From Micromonospora sp. NBC_01699 (GTDB lineage: Bacteria; Actinomycetota; Actinomycetes; Mycobacteriales; Micromonosporaceae): DNA of 64,000 bases. Below the pieces are notes generated by a model. It saw nothing but the letters and a program-made list of their open reading frames with translations, was not told where the DNA came from and did not search any database. Made by a program: the position numbers and the translations under genes. Below, in pieces: positions 25,751-34,715 of the stretch. How positions within the stretch are numbered: the stretch's first letter is position 1; every line of letters starts with the position of its first letter. The stretch spans positions 7,562,001 through 7,626,000 of the forward strand of contig NZ_CP109199.1 in NCBI RefSeq assembly GCF_036250065.1, read 5' to 3'.

Positions 25751-26860
25751 GTGACGGAACGCGTGACTGGCAAGGTGGTTACCCCGACCGGGGTCATCCG
25801 GCAGGGGTGTGTGGAACTCGACGGCGAACGGATCACCGCGGTCGCCGAGTACCCGTCGATCCGGGACGGGAACTGGATCGTGCCGGGCTTCGTCGACATC
25901 CACACCCACGGCGGCGGCGGGCACACCTTCACCACCGGCGACGCGGACGAAGCCCGTGCGGCGGCGGAATTCCACCTCTCCCACGGCACCACCACCCTGC
26001 TGGCCAGCCTGGTCAGCTCGCCGGCCGAGCTGATGCAGCAGGCAACCTCCGCGTACGCCCCGCTGGTCAAGGAGGGGGTGCTCGCCGGTGTCCACTTCGA
26101 GGGTCCGTACCTGTCCGAGGTCCGGTGCGGGGCGCAGAACCCGGAGTTCCTGCGCGACCCGTCGCTCGACGAACTCACCGAGCTGATCGAGGCCGGCGAA
26201 GGTGCCGTACGCATGGTCACCATCGCCCCGGAGCGTCCCGGCGCGCTGGACGCGATCCGGCTGCTCGTCAACCGTGGCGTGGTCGCCGCGGTCGGGCACA
26301 CCGACGCCACGTACGCCCAGACCGTGGCCGCGGTGAACGCCGGGGCGACCGTCGCCACCCACCTGTTCAACGGCATGCGCTCGCCGCACCACCGCGAACC
26401 CGGCCCGGTGTTCGCACTGCTCGGCGCGCCGAGCGTGGTCTGCGAACTGGTCGCCGACGGCCTCCACCTGCACGACGGCACGCTGCACTTCGCCGCCTCC
26501 GTCGGCGGTGCGGACCGGTCCGCCCTGATCACCGACGCGATGGCCGCCGCCGGCATGCCCGACGGCGAGTACGAGCTGGGCGGGCAGGCCGTCGTGGTGG
26601 CCGACCAGGCGGCCCGGCTGGCCCGCGACGGTGCCATCGCCGGCAGCACCCTCACCATGGACGCCGCCCTGCGTCGCGCCGTCGAGGCCGGAATCACCCT
26701 GTCCGACGCCTGCCGGATGGCCTCCACCACCCCCGCCCGCGCCATCGGCCTCGGCGACCACCTGGGCGCCCTCATCCCCAACCACCGCGCCGACCTGGTC
26801 GAACTGGACGAAAACCTCCAGGTCCTCCGCGTAATGCGCGCCGGCACCTGGCTCCCATAA
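25751..26860 (+). CDS. nagA: N-acetylglucosamine-6-phosphate deacetylase
   Basis: 369 residues from the GTG at 25751, with AGGAG 5 nt upstream and 11 nt after the kinase gene. Amidohydrolase fold: metal motif VDIHTHGGGG near 50, HFEGPYLSEVRCG (Glu ligand) near 117, VGHTDATYAQT (His) near 182, THLFNGMRSPHHREPG (His) near 205 and ALITDAMAAAGMPDG (catalytic Asp) near 260. Removes the acetyl group from GlcNAc-6-P to give GlcN-6-P, the substrate of the SIS protein in the same operon. Confidence 0.93.
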   Translation: MTERVTGKVVTPTGVIRQGCVELDGERITAVAEYPSIRDGNWIVPGFVDIHTHGGGGHTFTTGDADEARAAAEFHLSHGTTTLLASLVSSPAELMQQATSAYAPLVKEGVLAGVHFEGPYLSEVRCGAQNPEFLRDPSLDELTELIEAGEGAVRMVTIAPERPGALDAIRLLVNRGVVAAVGHTDATYAQTVAAVNAGATVATHLFNGMRSPHHREPGPVFALLGAPSVVCELVADGLHLHDGTLHFAASVGGADRSALITDAMAAAGMPDGEYELGGQAVVVADQAARLARDGAIAGSTLTMDAALRRAVEAGITLSDACRMASTTPARAIGLGDHLGALIPNHRADLVELDENLQVLRVMRAGTWLP

Positions 26861-26899
26861 CCCCCCGCCCCTCCCCCCTCCCCCCCGCTCCACCCAGTC

Positions 26900-26961
26900 C
26901 GCGATCTAGGGCAAATGGTTGCTAATAGAGATCAACTAGCAACCATTTGCCCTAGATCGCG
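26900..26961. repeat. Perfect 25-bp inverted repeat between convergent genes
   Basis: Arms 26900-26924 and 26937-26961 are exact complements with a 12-nt A+T-rich loop. The arm contains CTAGGGCAAATGGTTGCTA, much less G+C-rich than typical terminators here. It lies 40 nt after nagA and 44 nt before the convergent permease end. It could be a bidirectional terminator, but its perfection and composition suggest a recently mobile or selected palindromic element. Confidence 0.8.
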
Positions 26962-27004
26962 TTCAGGTGGAGCGGCCCTTGTCGGGAGGAAGGAGGAGGT
27001 AGGT

Positions 27005-28264
27005 CTAGTTCCGAGTTAGGAGGGTGTGGGTCAGGGCGCCGAGGGTGAGGATGGCCAGGCCGGACAGGACGCTGGTGAGGGGGAGGGTGGCGGCGAGGGT
27101 TAGGCAGCCGACCAGGCCCAGGGCGGCCAGGGCTTGTACGGGGAGACGGCGGTTCGGGTCACGGCCGAGGGTGAGGGCCGCCGCGTTCGTGATCGCGTAG
27201 TAGACCAGCACGGTGCAGCTGGAGAAGCCGATCGCCGTAGCGAGGTCGCCGAGGCTGACCAGCACGATCACCACTCCCGCCACCAGCAACTCGGCCCGGT
27301 GCGGGACCCGGTGACGGGGGTGTACGGCGGCGAGCGCGCCGGGCAGGTCGCGGCGGCGGGCCATCGCCAGCATGGTCCGGCCGACCCCGGCGACCAGGGC
27401 CAGCAGTACGCCGGTGACGGCGACCGCCGCGCCGACGCGTACGAGCGGGGTGAGGTCGGGTAGGCCGGCGGCGGTCACCACGTCGGCCAGCGGGGCCGAC
27501 GACGTGGCGAGCCGGTCGGCGCCGAGCACCGACAGGCTGATCGTGGCGAGACTCAGGTAGATCAGCAGCACCAGGCCGAGTGCGAGCGGCACCGCGCGGG
27601 GAATGGTCCGCTCCGGGTCGCGTACCTCCTCGCCGAGGGTGGCGATCCGGGCGTATCCGGCGAACGCGAAGAAGAGCAGCCCGGCGGCGCCGAGTACGCC
27701 GTACCCGCTGATGCCGGCGGTGTCGGTGAGCCGGGACGGGTCGGCGGACCCGGCGGTGAGACCGATGATCGCGACCGTGCCGAGCACCACGAGGGTGGCC
27801 GCGACCAGCCAGCGGGTGGCGCGGGCGGTCTTGGCGATGCCGCCGAGGTTGACCGCGGTGACGGCGAGTACGGCAACCACCGCGACGATTCTGGCCTGCC
27901 CCGGCCAGAGGTAGGCGCCGACGGTGAGCGCCATCGCGGCGCAACTCGCGGTCTTGCCGGCGACGAACGCCCAGCCGGCAAGAAAACCGGCGAGGTCACC
28001 GAGCCGCTCCCGCCCGTAGACGTAGGTGCCGCCGGATTCGGGATAACGGGCGGCGAGCCGGGCCGAACTGGTCGCGTTGCACCAGGCGACGAAGCCGGCG
28101 ATCGCGAGCGCGATCAGCAGGCCGGTGGCGCTGCCGGCGGCGGCGGTCGCCGGGGCGAAGACCACGAAGACGCCCGCGCCGAGCATCGAGCCGAGTCCGA
28201 TGACCACCGCGTCGGGCACGCCGAGTCGCCGGTCCAGCACTGTTGGCAACCGCTGTTGCTCCAT
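27005..28264 (-). CDS. APC-superfamily amino-acid permease
   Basis: 419 residues with 12 hydrophobic segments. The LeuT/APC hallmark GLGSMLGAGVFVVFAPA in TM1 (near 23-39) and SARYPESGGTYVYGRE-like segment after TM2 (residues near 70-85) identify an amino acid-polyamine-organocation permease; FAFAGYARIATLGEEVRDPERTIPRA near 205 is the conserved TM6-loop region. Imports amino acids or related amines; the substrate is not predictable. It starts 10 nt after the PAP2 gene stop, so the two are probably cotranscribed. Confidence 0.88.
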   Translation of the reverse strand: MEQQRLPTVLDRRLGVPDAVVIGLGSMLGAGVFVVFAPATAAAGSATGLLIALAIAGFVAWCNATSSARLAARYPESGGTYVYGRERLGDLAGFLAGWAFVAGKTASCAAMALTVGAYLWPGQARIVAVVAVLAVTAVNLGGIAKTARATRWLVAATLVVLGTVAIIGLTAGSADPSRLTDTAGISGYGVLGAAGLLFFAFAGYARIATLGEEVRDPERTIPRAVPLALGLVLLIYLSLATISLSVLGADRLATSSAPLADVVTAAGLPDLTPLVRVGAAVAVTGVLLALVAGVGRTMLAMARRRDLPGALAAVHPRHRVPHRAELLVAGVVIVLVSLGDLATAIGFSSCTVLVYYAITNAAALTLGRDPNRRLPVQALAALGLVGCLTLAATLPLTSVLSGLAILTLGALTHTLLTRN

Positions 28265-28274
28265 GGGCCGGAGC

Positions 28275-29057
28275 CTAGGAGGCGGAGGTGAACACCCCGG
28301 GTCGGTCGACGTTGCGCGGCAGGCCGGGCAACGGAACGTCGTCCCACGGCACCCGGGTGATCAGCCGGTCGATGAAGAGGCCGAGCAGGAGCCCGGCGAC
28401 ACTGTCGGTGATCCAGTGAAAGCTCAGGTAGGTGGTGGTGCAGAAGACGATCGCCGTGGGCACGATCCGGATCGCCAGCGCCAGGCCCGCGGGCGGGTCC
28501 GGTCGGCCCAGCGCACGCAGCAGCGCCACCAGGAGCAGGGAGATCACGCTGTACCAGACGATGGCGTTGGCGACGTGCCCGGACGGGTAGGACATGCTGT
28601 ACTCGTCGACCGGCAGGTGGCTGTTGAAGATCTTGACCGACTCTGTGGGTGGCAGCTCGGAGCTGGGAGCGGCCCGGTCGGTCCAGATCTTGAACGGCCC
28701 GACGGTGACGTACGTGGCGACGAACGCGGCGGCGACGACGAGCAGCGGCCGGATCGAGCGGGACCGCAGGCCGGTGGCGATGGCCAGGATCGCGGCGACC
28801 GGGGTGAGCAGCGCACCACCCTGCCCGAGAAAGTTGAACACCCGGGCGACCCAGTAGGCGACATCGGGCCGATGGTTGTCGCTCCACTCACGTACGGACT
28901 GGTCGACGCCGTACAGGTGACCGTTGGCGAGGGCGAGGGTGATTCCGGCCAGGCCGATCAGGAGCAGAACGTCGAACCACCAGCCGCCCGGATACACCCG
29001 CCGCAGCCGCAGCCCCGACCGCCGCACCGTTCCGGTCCCCCGCCCACTCTCTCGCAC
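28275..29057 (-). CDS. PAP2-family membrane phosphatase
   Basis: 260 residues, about six TM helices. The three PAP2 motifs are present: KIWTDRAAPS near 120, SYPSGHVANAIVWY near 155 (PSGH), and SFHWITDSVAGLLLG near 215 (H and D). Likely dephosphorylates an undecaprenyl, phosphatidyl or similar lipid phosphate on the outer face of the membrane. GTG 29057 is the working start; the first 20 residues are basic and poorly conserved. Downstream is the permease gene. Confidence 0.85.
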   Translation of the reverse strand: MRESGRGTGTVRRSGLRLRRVYPGGWWFDVLLLIGLAGITLALANGHLYGVDQSVREWSDNHRPDVAYWVARVFNFLGQGGALLTPVAAILAIATGLRSRSIRPLLVVAAAFVATYVTVGPFKIWTDRAAPSSELPPTESVKIFNSHLPVDEYSMSYPSGHVANAIVWYSVISLLLVALLRALGRPDPPAGLALAIRIVPTAIVFCTTTYLSFHWITDSVAGLLLGLFIDRLITRVPWDDVPLPGLPRNVDRPGVFTSAS

Positions 29058-29123
29058 CCGCCCACGCTACCCCGCCCCACCGCACCCCCTCCCGCACGCA
29101 CGCACCCTCCATCCCCTCCCCCC

Positions 29124-29190
29124 AAGATCCGCACAATTACCGGGAAGGAGTGGTGGTAAGGCCACGCTTTCTCTACCCGAGTGGGGCGGC
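29124..29190. repeat. Intergenic palindrome-related element (dispersed repeat family, copy 2)
   Basis: The first 30 bases (29124-29153: AAGATCCGCACA, then CGG and GGAGTGG) align with 103-132 of the first element, and its CCAC.CTTTC right side resembles that of copy 1. The rest of the palindrome is degraded here. It lies in the divergent spacer between the PAP2 gene and the DUF4032 gene, next to G-rich low-complexity sequence. Confidence 0.55.
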
Positions 29191-29262
29191 GCGGGGTGGG
29201 GTGGGTGTGTGACGGGACACGGTGGGGGTGGGGGTGGGGGGTGGAGGCGGCATGCTGGGGGC

Positions 29263-30477
29263 GTGCGGATTACTTCGGCCCTCGTGGATCCGGCGCTGCT
29301 CGATCTACCGTGGTCGACGCCGCTGGAGCAGTGGCCGGCCGACCATCTGGTGGCACTTCCGCAGGGTATCTCCCGGCATATCGTACGTTTCGTACGTCTC
29401 GCCAACACCGTGTACGCGGTCAAGGAGACCGGTGAGCGGGTTGCCGAGCGGGAGTATGACCTGCTCCGGGCGTTGGAACGGATCGACTTTCCGTCGGTGC
29501 AGGCGGTGGCGATCGTCGCCGACCGGCAGGACGATGCCGGCGAGCCGCTGGATCCCGTACTGATCACCAGGCATCTACAGTTCTCGCTGCCGTACCGGGC
29601 GCTGTTCTCGCACACGTTGCGCCCGGAGACGATGACACGACTGCTGGACGCGCTCGCGGCGCTGATCGTACGGATGCATTTGACCGGTTTTTTCTGGGGT
29701 GACTGCTCGCTGTCGAACACCCTGTTCCGGCGGGACGCCGGTGCGTTCGCCGCCTACCTGGTGGACGCGGAGACCGGGGCGTTGCGCACCAAGCTCTCCA
29801 ACGGCCAGCGCGGCGAGGACATCGAGATCGCCCGGGTGAACATCTTCGGCGAGGCGCTCGACCTCCAGGCGGCGGGACTGCTGCACGAGGCGATCGACCC
29901 GGAGGAGGTCGCCGACCAGGTGGTCGAGCGCTATGAGCGACTGTGGCACGAGGTCACGTACGAGCAGCAGGTGGAACGGGACGACCGGCACGACATCGAG
30001 GGCCGGATCCGGCGGCTGAACGAGATGGGCTTCGACGTCGCCGAGGTGGCGATGTCCCTTGTGGACAATGGGCGGTACCTGGTCCGGCCGAAGGTGGTCG
30101 ACGCGGGTTACCACAGCCGGCGACTGCTCCGGCTGACCGGGCTCGACGCCGAGGAGAACCAGGCCCGGCGCCTGCTCAACGACCTGGACACGTACCGCGC
30201 CGAGAGCGACCTGTCCGACGAGCAACAGTCCGCGCACCGCTGGCTGACCGAGGTCTTCGAACCCGTCGTACGGGCGGTGCCGGCTCACCTGCGCAAGAAA
30301 CTGGAGCCGGCCGAGCTGTTCGTGCAGGTGATCGAGCACCGGTGGCGGCTGTCCGAGCAGGCCGGGCGGGACGTGGGACTGGCCCCGGCGGTGCAGTCGT
30401 TCCTGGCCGACGTACTGGTACACCGGCCGGACGAACAGGCGGTGCTGGGCGTACCCGTACCGGCCGTCACCGGGTAG
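29263..30477 (+). CDS. DUF4032 protein with kinase-like fold
   Basis: 404 residues from the GTG at 29263 (the open frame extends further upstream through low-complexity sequence). An N-terminal kinase-like region has YAVKETGERVAEREYDLLRAL (Lys/Glu pair) and LHLTGFFWGDCSLSNTLFRR-type catalytic loop near 135-150 (GDCSLSN, compare HGDxxxxN), followed by AAYLVDAETGA. The C-terminal DUF4032 half is helical (about 210-400). Probably an atypical small-molecule or protein kinase. Function unknown. Convergent with the debranching-type enzyme. Confidence 0.75.
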   Translation: MRITSALVDPALLDLPWSTPLEQWPADHLVALPQGISRHIVRFVRLANTVYAVKETGERVAEREYDLLRALERIDFPSVQAVAIVADRQDDAGEPLDPVLITRHLQFSLPYRALFSHTLRPETMTRLLDALAALIVRMHLTGFFWGDCSLSNTLFRRDAGAFAAYLVDAETGALRTKLSNGQRGEDIEIARVNIFGEALDLQAAGLLHEAIDPEEVADQVVERYERLWHEVTYEQQVERDDRHDIEGRIRRLNEMGFDVAEVAMSLVDNGRYLVRPKVVDAGYHSRRLLRLTGLDAEENQARRLLNDLDTYRAESDLSDEQQSAHRWLTEVFEPVVRAVPAHLRKKLEPAELFVQVIEHRWRLSEQAGRDVGLAPAVQSFLADVLVHRPDEQAVLGVPVPAVTG

Positions 30478-30494
30478 ACAGCACGGCCGGGCCG

Positions 30495-32564
30495 TCAGGA
30501 GTACGGGCCGGAGGCGGTGGGGCGGCCGAGTGCGTCTGCCATGCCCCACGGTCCGCGTACGTGGAGTAGGGCGATCTGCCCGAGGCCGGGCGGCACGGCG
30601 GCCTTGACCACCAGGTGATCCGCGTGCGCCTCCAGGCCGAGGACGGTACGCAGCAGCGACAGCACCGCGCCCGCCGACCACCCCTGGGGGCTGGTGGCGG
30701 TGGGATAGCGCACCGGAGCGGTGGTGAGTTCACGGTCGTAGCCGGCGAACGCCTCGGGCAGCCGCCCCTGGAAGTAGCGCGCGGCCTCGAACGTCACCTG
30801 GGCGAGGATGCCCGCCTCGGCCGCGTACCCGTACCGGCGCAGGCCCTCGGCGATGATCGAATTCTCGTACGGCCAGACGGCGCCGACGTGGTAACCGACC
30901 GGATTGTGTTTTGCCTCGTCGGCGGCGAGCGTGCGCACTCCCCAGCCGGAGAAGAGTCGGGGCCCGAGCAGGTGCTCGACCACGGACTCCGCCCGGTCCG
31001 GCTCGACGATGCCGCTCCAGAGCAGGTGTCCCAGGTTCGACGCGAGCGCGTCCACCCGGCTGCCGTCGGCCTCGCGGGCGAGCGCGTAGTACCGCCGGTC
31101 CGGCAGCCAGAAATCCCGGTTGAACCGTTCCCGCAGCTCGGCAGCCTGGCGTTCGAGTCGGTCGGCGTACGCCGGATCGCCCCAGAAGGTACGGGCCAGC
31201 CGGGCACCGCGCACCTTCGCGTCGTACGCGTAGCCCTGCACCTCGCAGGTGGCCCGGGGGAAACCGGGCAGCCTGCCGTCGGCGTAGCAGATCGCCCGCT
31301 CGGATTCCTTCCAGGACTGGTTGGGCTCCTTGCCCGATGCCCGGGGCGGTTGGTACCAGAGGTAACCGTCGCCGACCAGGTCGCCCCACTCGTCGATCCA
31401 GTGGAGCGCGGCACGAGCCTCCTTCTCCAACTCGCGGACCAGCTCGGCGTCGCCGGTCCAGCGTTCGTACTCATCGAGCAGCACGACGAACAGCGGCGTC
31501 GCGTCGACCGAGCCGAAGTAGCGGGCGTTCGGGGTTTCCTGGAAGGCGGCGGCCTCGTTCCAGCGGAGCAGGTGGAGAATCTTTCCGGGTTCCTCCTCCC
31601 GGAAGTCGTCCAGCTTCGACCCCTGAAAGGTCGCCAACGTCCGCAGTGTGGTCGAGGCCAACTCGGGCAGGTACGGCAGCGTTTGCAGGCTGGTGAAAAT
31701 GTTCTGTCGGCCGACCACCGTGTTCAGCCACGGCAGACCGGCGGACGGGATCGGGCCGATGCCGTCGAGCCCCGGAATCCGCAACGCGGCCAGGTCGACC
31801 AGGCTCCGGCGGTACGCCTCGGCGAGGGGTTCGTAGTCACACTCCAGTCGAGGCGCCTGGTCGACCCACTGGTCCAACTCCTCCCGCATCCCCTCCTTCG
31901 TCTTTCGAATCAGGGCTGCCCCACCGGCGACGTCCTCGCGACCCGGCGCCCGGATGTCGGTTATCACCCGCAGCCGGGTGGTCCACTTCCCCTGTCCGGG
32001 AATGGTGACGGCGAACGTCATCCCGTCCTGGTCGATCTCCGCCGACTCACTGGATCGCACCAGGGTCGACCGGTGAAAATCCTTGCGGACGTAGCACAGG
32101 TGCAGATGCCTGTCACCGGACTCGTGATAGAAGTGTCCCTTTTTCTCCGGTCGCGGATCGTCGTGCACCTCCGGGAGGCTGATCCGGTCGACGTCGGCGA
32201 AGTCGCTCGCCACGTCCAGCCGAATCGTCATCTCGGCCGGCGTACCGCTGCTGTTGACGACCGTCAGCTCCTCCTCGAAGCCGGCCACGATCGAGCGGTG
32301 GCGGATCACCGAAAGGGTGGTGTTGACATAGTGCGTGGGCTGACCGGGTACGAGGAAGAATCGCGCCTCGAAATACTGCAAATCGTCGACGGAGAGCGGG
32401 GTCAGGCGCTCCCCGTTGACCGTCAGAACCCATTTGGACAGGAACCGGGTGTCGAGGAAGTACAGCCCGTCCGGGTCACCGGGGGCCGGATCCACGTCAC
32501 CACTCCGGTCGCTGACGATGTAGGTCAGCCCCTCCAAGATGTTGATTTGGTCAGACTGCGTCAT
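30495..32564 (-). CDS. Glycogen-debranching-type glycosidase (amylo-alpha-1,6-glucosidase family)
   Basis: 689 residues. The N-terminal glycogen-debranching domain (about 5-200) starts ILEGLTYIVSDRSGDVDP and GLYFLDTRFLSKW. A six-hairpin (alpha/alpha)6 catalytic barrel follows (about 240-660) with AGLPWLNTVVGRQNIFTSLQ, DEYERWTGD and GYHVGAVWPYENSIIAEGL. The natural substrate is probably alpha-1,6-branched glucan or an exported oligosaccharide; no signal peptide is seen. The start overlaps the upstream SCP2-like gene by 14 nt, indicating one transcription unit. Confidence 0.85.
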   Translation of the reverse strand: MTQSDQINILEGLTYIVSDRSGDVDPAPGDPDGLYFLDTRFLSKWVLTVNGERLTPLSVDDLQYFEARFFLVPGQPTHYVNTTLSVIRHRSIVAGFEEELTVVNSSGTPAEMTIRLDVASDFADVDRISLPEVHDDPRPEKKGHFYHESGDRHLHLCYVRKDFHRSTLVRSSESAEIDQDGMTFAVTIPGQGKWTTRLRVITDIRAPGREDVAGGAALIRKTKEGMREELDQWVDQAPRLECDYEPLAEAYRRSLVDLAALRIPGLDGIGPIPSAGLPWLNTVVGRQNIFTSLQTLPYLPELASTTLRTLATFQGSKLDDFREEEPGKILHLLRWNEAAAFQETPNARYFGSVDATPLFVVLLDEYERWTGDAELVRELEKEARAALHWIDEWGDLVGDGYLWYQPPRASGKEPNQSWKESERAICYADGRLPGFPRATCEVQGYAYDAKVRGARLARTFWGDPAYADRLERQAAELRERFNRDFWLPDRRYYALAREADGSRVDALASNLGHLLWSGIVEPDRAESVVEHLLGPRLFSGWGVRTLAADEAKHNPVGYHVGAVWPYENSIIAEGLRRYGYAAEAGILAQVTFEAARYFQGRLPEAFAGYDRELTTAPVRYPTATSPQGWSAGAVLSLLRTVLGLEAHADHLVVKAAVPPGLGQIALLHVRGPWGMADALGRPTASGPYS

Positions 32565-32955
32565 TCTGGCCGCCCTCGACGTGGTGCCGTCCGGCTCTGC
32601 CGACAGACACCCGCTCGGGGCCGCGCGAACCGGGTGGTCCGGGCAGCAGGCGTTCGAAATAGATCAGGGCACGCTGCGACCCGATGTACGTCACCTCGTT
32701 GCGCAGTGTCGCCGTCGTGATGTCGCCCCCCGCCACGAGGCGGTCGAAGACCGCGCCGTCGGACGAAAGCACGCAGTCTGCCTCCCGCTCACCGCCGGGC
32801 CAGACCGAGATGCTGTGCTCACTGACGGTCAGATACCACCGGGTCATCCCGTCCGGCCGGCTCAGATCGAGGCGTACGGTCGCCGAGAAGTCGCGGGGCA
32901 GCAGGTGGATACGCTGCCGCGCCGGACCCGCGAAGTACTCCCCCGTCCGGTCCAC
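32551..32955 (-). CDS. SCP2-like (sterol carrier domain) protein
   Basis: 134 residues. The WYLTVSEHSISVWPGGEREADCVLSSD core and FDRLVAGGDITTATLRNEVTYIGSQRALIYFERLL end match the SCP2 lipid-binding fold (single domain, about 15-110). Possibly a lipid- or hydrophobic-ligand carrier. It precedes and overlaps the debranching-type glycosidase gene, so the pair is cotranscribed; why the two functions are joined is not evident. Confidence 0.7.
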   Translation of the reverse strand: MDRTGEYFAGPARQRIHLLPRDFSATVRLDLSRPDGMTRWYLTVSEHSISVWPGGEREADCVLSSDGAVFDRLVAGGDITTATLRNEVTYIGSQRALIYFERLLPGPPGSRGPERVSVGRAGRHHVEGGQNDAV

Positions 32956-33069
32956 CCATCCGCCTCCCTCCGCCCTTGGCCGTCCACCCCGTAGCGCGCT
33001 TACGGGTCAGGGTCAGCCTGACCCGGCGGACGTTGCTCCCGCATCACCCCGATGGGATGAACCGCCTTT

Positions 33070-33501
33070 TTAACCGGCGGCCGGACGTAGTCGGGCGCTC
33101 CAGTAGGTCAGGTCGGAGTGGTGCTCGACCAGGGTGACCGGCTCGCCGCACGCCTGCTGGATGAGGTCGGCCGCCTCGTCCAGGTCGCTCGGGTTGTGGT
33201 CCCAGTCGCCGTTCCGGAACATCCGCAACCCCACATCCGTACGGTCGTAGCCGATCACCTCGGCGGCCTCGGGCGGCACCAGCACGATCGTGTACCTGCC
33301 GGCCTCGATCTCGGCCTCGCTCGGCTCGGGCTCCTCCGGACGGCCGCGCCGGAACCGCTCCAGCACCGACTCGATCGGTCCCGGCGAGTCCGCCGGGTCG
33401 TACGGGTGGGCCCAGGTCGGCACGTAGCGGTACGGCTTGAGATCGCTCCTGTTGACACTTCTCGCACAGATGATCGCCAAGGGGTTGCTTGTCACCGCCA
33501 T
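33070..33501 (-). CDS. Conserved hypothetical protein
   Basis: 143 residues from the ATG at 33501, with no clear SD. The core PYRYVPTWAHPYDPADSPGPIESVLERF and TIVLVPPEAAEVIGYDRTDVGLRMF is soluble and acidic with no recognised domain. Divergent from the XRE-type regulator, from which it is separated by only 62 nt, so the two probably share a regulatory region. Function unknown. Confidence 0.55.
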   Translation of the reverse strand: MAVTSNPLAIICARSVNRSDLKPYRYVPTWAHPYDPADSPGPIESVLERFRRGRPEEPEPSEAEIEAGRYTIVLVPPEAAEVIGYDRTDVGLRMFRNGDWDHNPSDLDEAADLIQQACGEPVTLVEHHSDLTYWSARLRPAAG

Positions 33502-33563
33502 TAGCGATTCGGTTGGCTTTCTGGCGTACGGATGTCAATACCCCGAGGTGGAGGCGAGCGGAC

Positions 33564-34417
33564 ATGCCGAAGCAGAACGCACCGACCGTTGTCGGTCGTG
33601 GACTCGGCGGTGAGCTGCGACAACTGCGCAAGGCCAAGGGCCTGACCGGTGCGGCGGTCAGCGCGCGCAGCTCGGCTGGCAGCCGTCCCGACTGTCCCGG
33701 ATGGAGACCGGCCAGCAGGGCATCCCGCCCGAGGACGTCGCCTCGCTACTCGTGATCTACGGCGTCATCGGTAACGAACGCAAGCGCCTGCTCGCGATGT
33801 CCGAACGCGGCAAGGACCGAGGCTGGTGGGAGACGTACGGTTCCGGGCTGACGCCCTGGTCACGTACGTTCATCCGCTTCGAAACCGAGGCGATCAGGAT
33901 CACCAGTTGGCAGCCGATGCTCGTGCCCGGTCTGCTCCAGGTTCCCGACTACACCAAGGCGATCATGCGGGCGTGTGACGTACCGGATGCGGACGCCCAG
34001 ATCAGGGTTGCGGCGAGACTCGGCCGGCAGGCGATCCTGTCCCGCGACGAGCCACCCGAACTGCACGTCATCGTGGACGAGTCGGCCCTACGTCGGGTGC
34101 TGGGTGGGCCACGGGTGATGGTCCGGCAACTGCGTCACCTGATCGAGGCCGCCGAGCGGCCGAACGTGACGTTGTCTGTGCTGCCGTTCGGCGTCGGCGG
34201 GCACATCGGTGTGGACGGACCGTTCGTCATCCTGGACTTCGTTCGTGATCCGGCCGTCGTGCACCTGGAGCACAGGATGTCGAGTCTCTTCCTGGAGGAG
34301 CCCGCGCAGGTGGATGCCTTCCGCCGTGCGGCGGATAAGCTGGCGAGGATGGCGCTCAGCCCGTCCAGGTCGGTGGAGTTCGTTGCGCGCATCGCAACGG
34401 AGCACGAGCGAGAGTGA
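33564..34417 (+). pseudogene. XRE/DUF5753 regulator, frameshifted
   Basis: The reading frame from ATG 33564 encodes MPKQNAPTVVGRGLGG and LRQLRKAKGLTGAAVSAR, the start of an XRE helix-turn-helix. The frame then shifts by two bases at a GCGCGC run (33661-33666). The normal sequence (QLGWQPSRLSRMETGQQG) continues in the frame that runs to 34417, and carries the DUF5753 domain (WETYGSGLTPWSRTFIRFE, LLQVPDYTKA, PFVILDF). Restoring two fewer bases gives an intact protein of about 284 residues. A real mutation or a sequencing error are both possible. Confidence 0.8.
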
Positions 34418-34424
34418 GGCCCTG

Positions 34425-34631
34425 ATGGTCGCTGCGGATCTCGGTGACGTGGTCTGGCGCAAGTCCAGCCGCAGCGGCTCCGACACCGACTGCGTCGAGA
34501 TCGCCGAACTACCGCACACCATCGCCGTACGCGACTCCAAGGACCCCGGTGGGGCCATACTCGTCTTTCAGCGCTCGACTTGGGGAAGCTTCATCACCCA
34601 AGTTCGCACGATCGGCCCCAATTTTGTGTGA
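34425..34631 (+). CDS. DUF397 protein, partner of the XRE/DUF5753 regulator
   Basis: 68 residues from the ATG at 34425 with GTGAGG upstream. The DUF397 signature is complete: DVVWRKSSRSGSDTDCVEIAEL, IAVRDSKDPGGAILVF. These proteins are encoded beside XRE/DUF5753 regulators in actinomycetes (compare BldB-like pairs) and are thought to act as their partner or modulator. It starts 7 nt after the regulator, so loss of the regulator frame would leave this orphaned but still possibly translated. Confidence 0.88.
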   Translation: MVAADLGDVVWRKSSRSGSDTDCVEIAELPHTIAVRDSKDPGGAILVFQRSTWGSFITQVRTIGPNFV

Positions 34632-34715
34632 GCGCAGCTACTCCGACGAGGCCAACCTCTCACGATGATGCGTTCACATCAGCGATATATGGATGATAAG
34701 TAAGGGCGCAGCGCG

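Noticed and set aside
30615-32720. 701-codon plus-strand frame opposite the debranching-type enzyme
   Set aside because: It is an antisense shadow; the minus-strand protein has clear glycosidase motifs.
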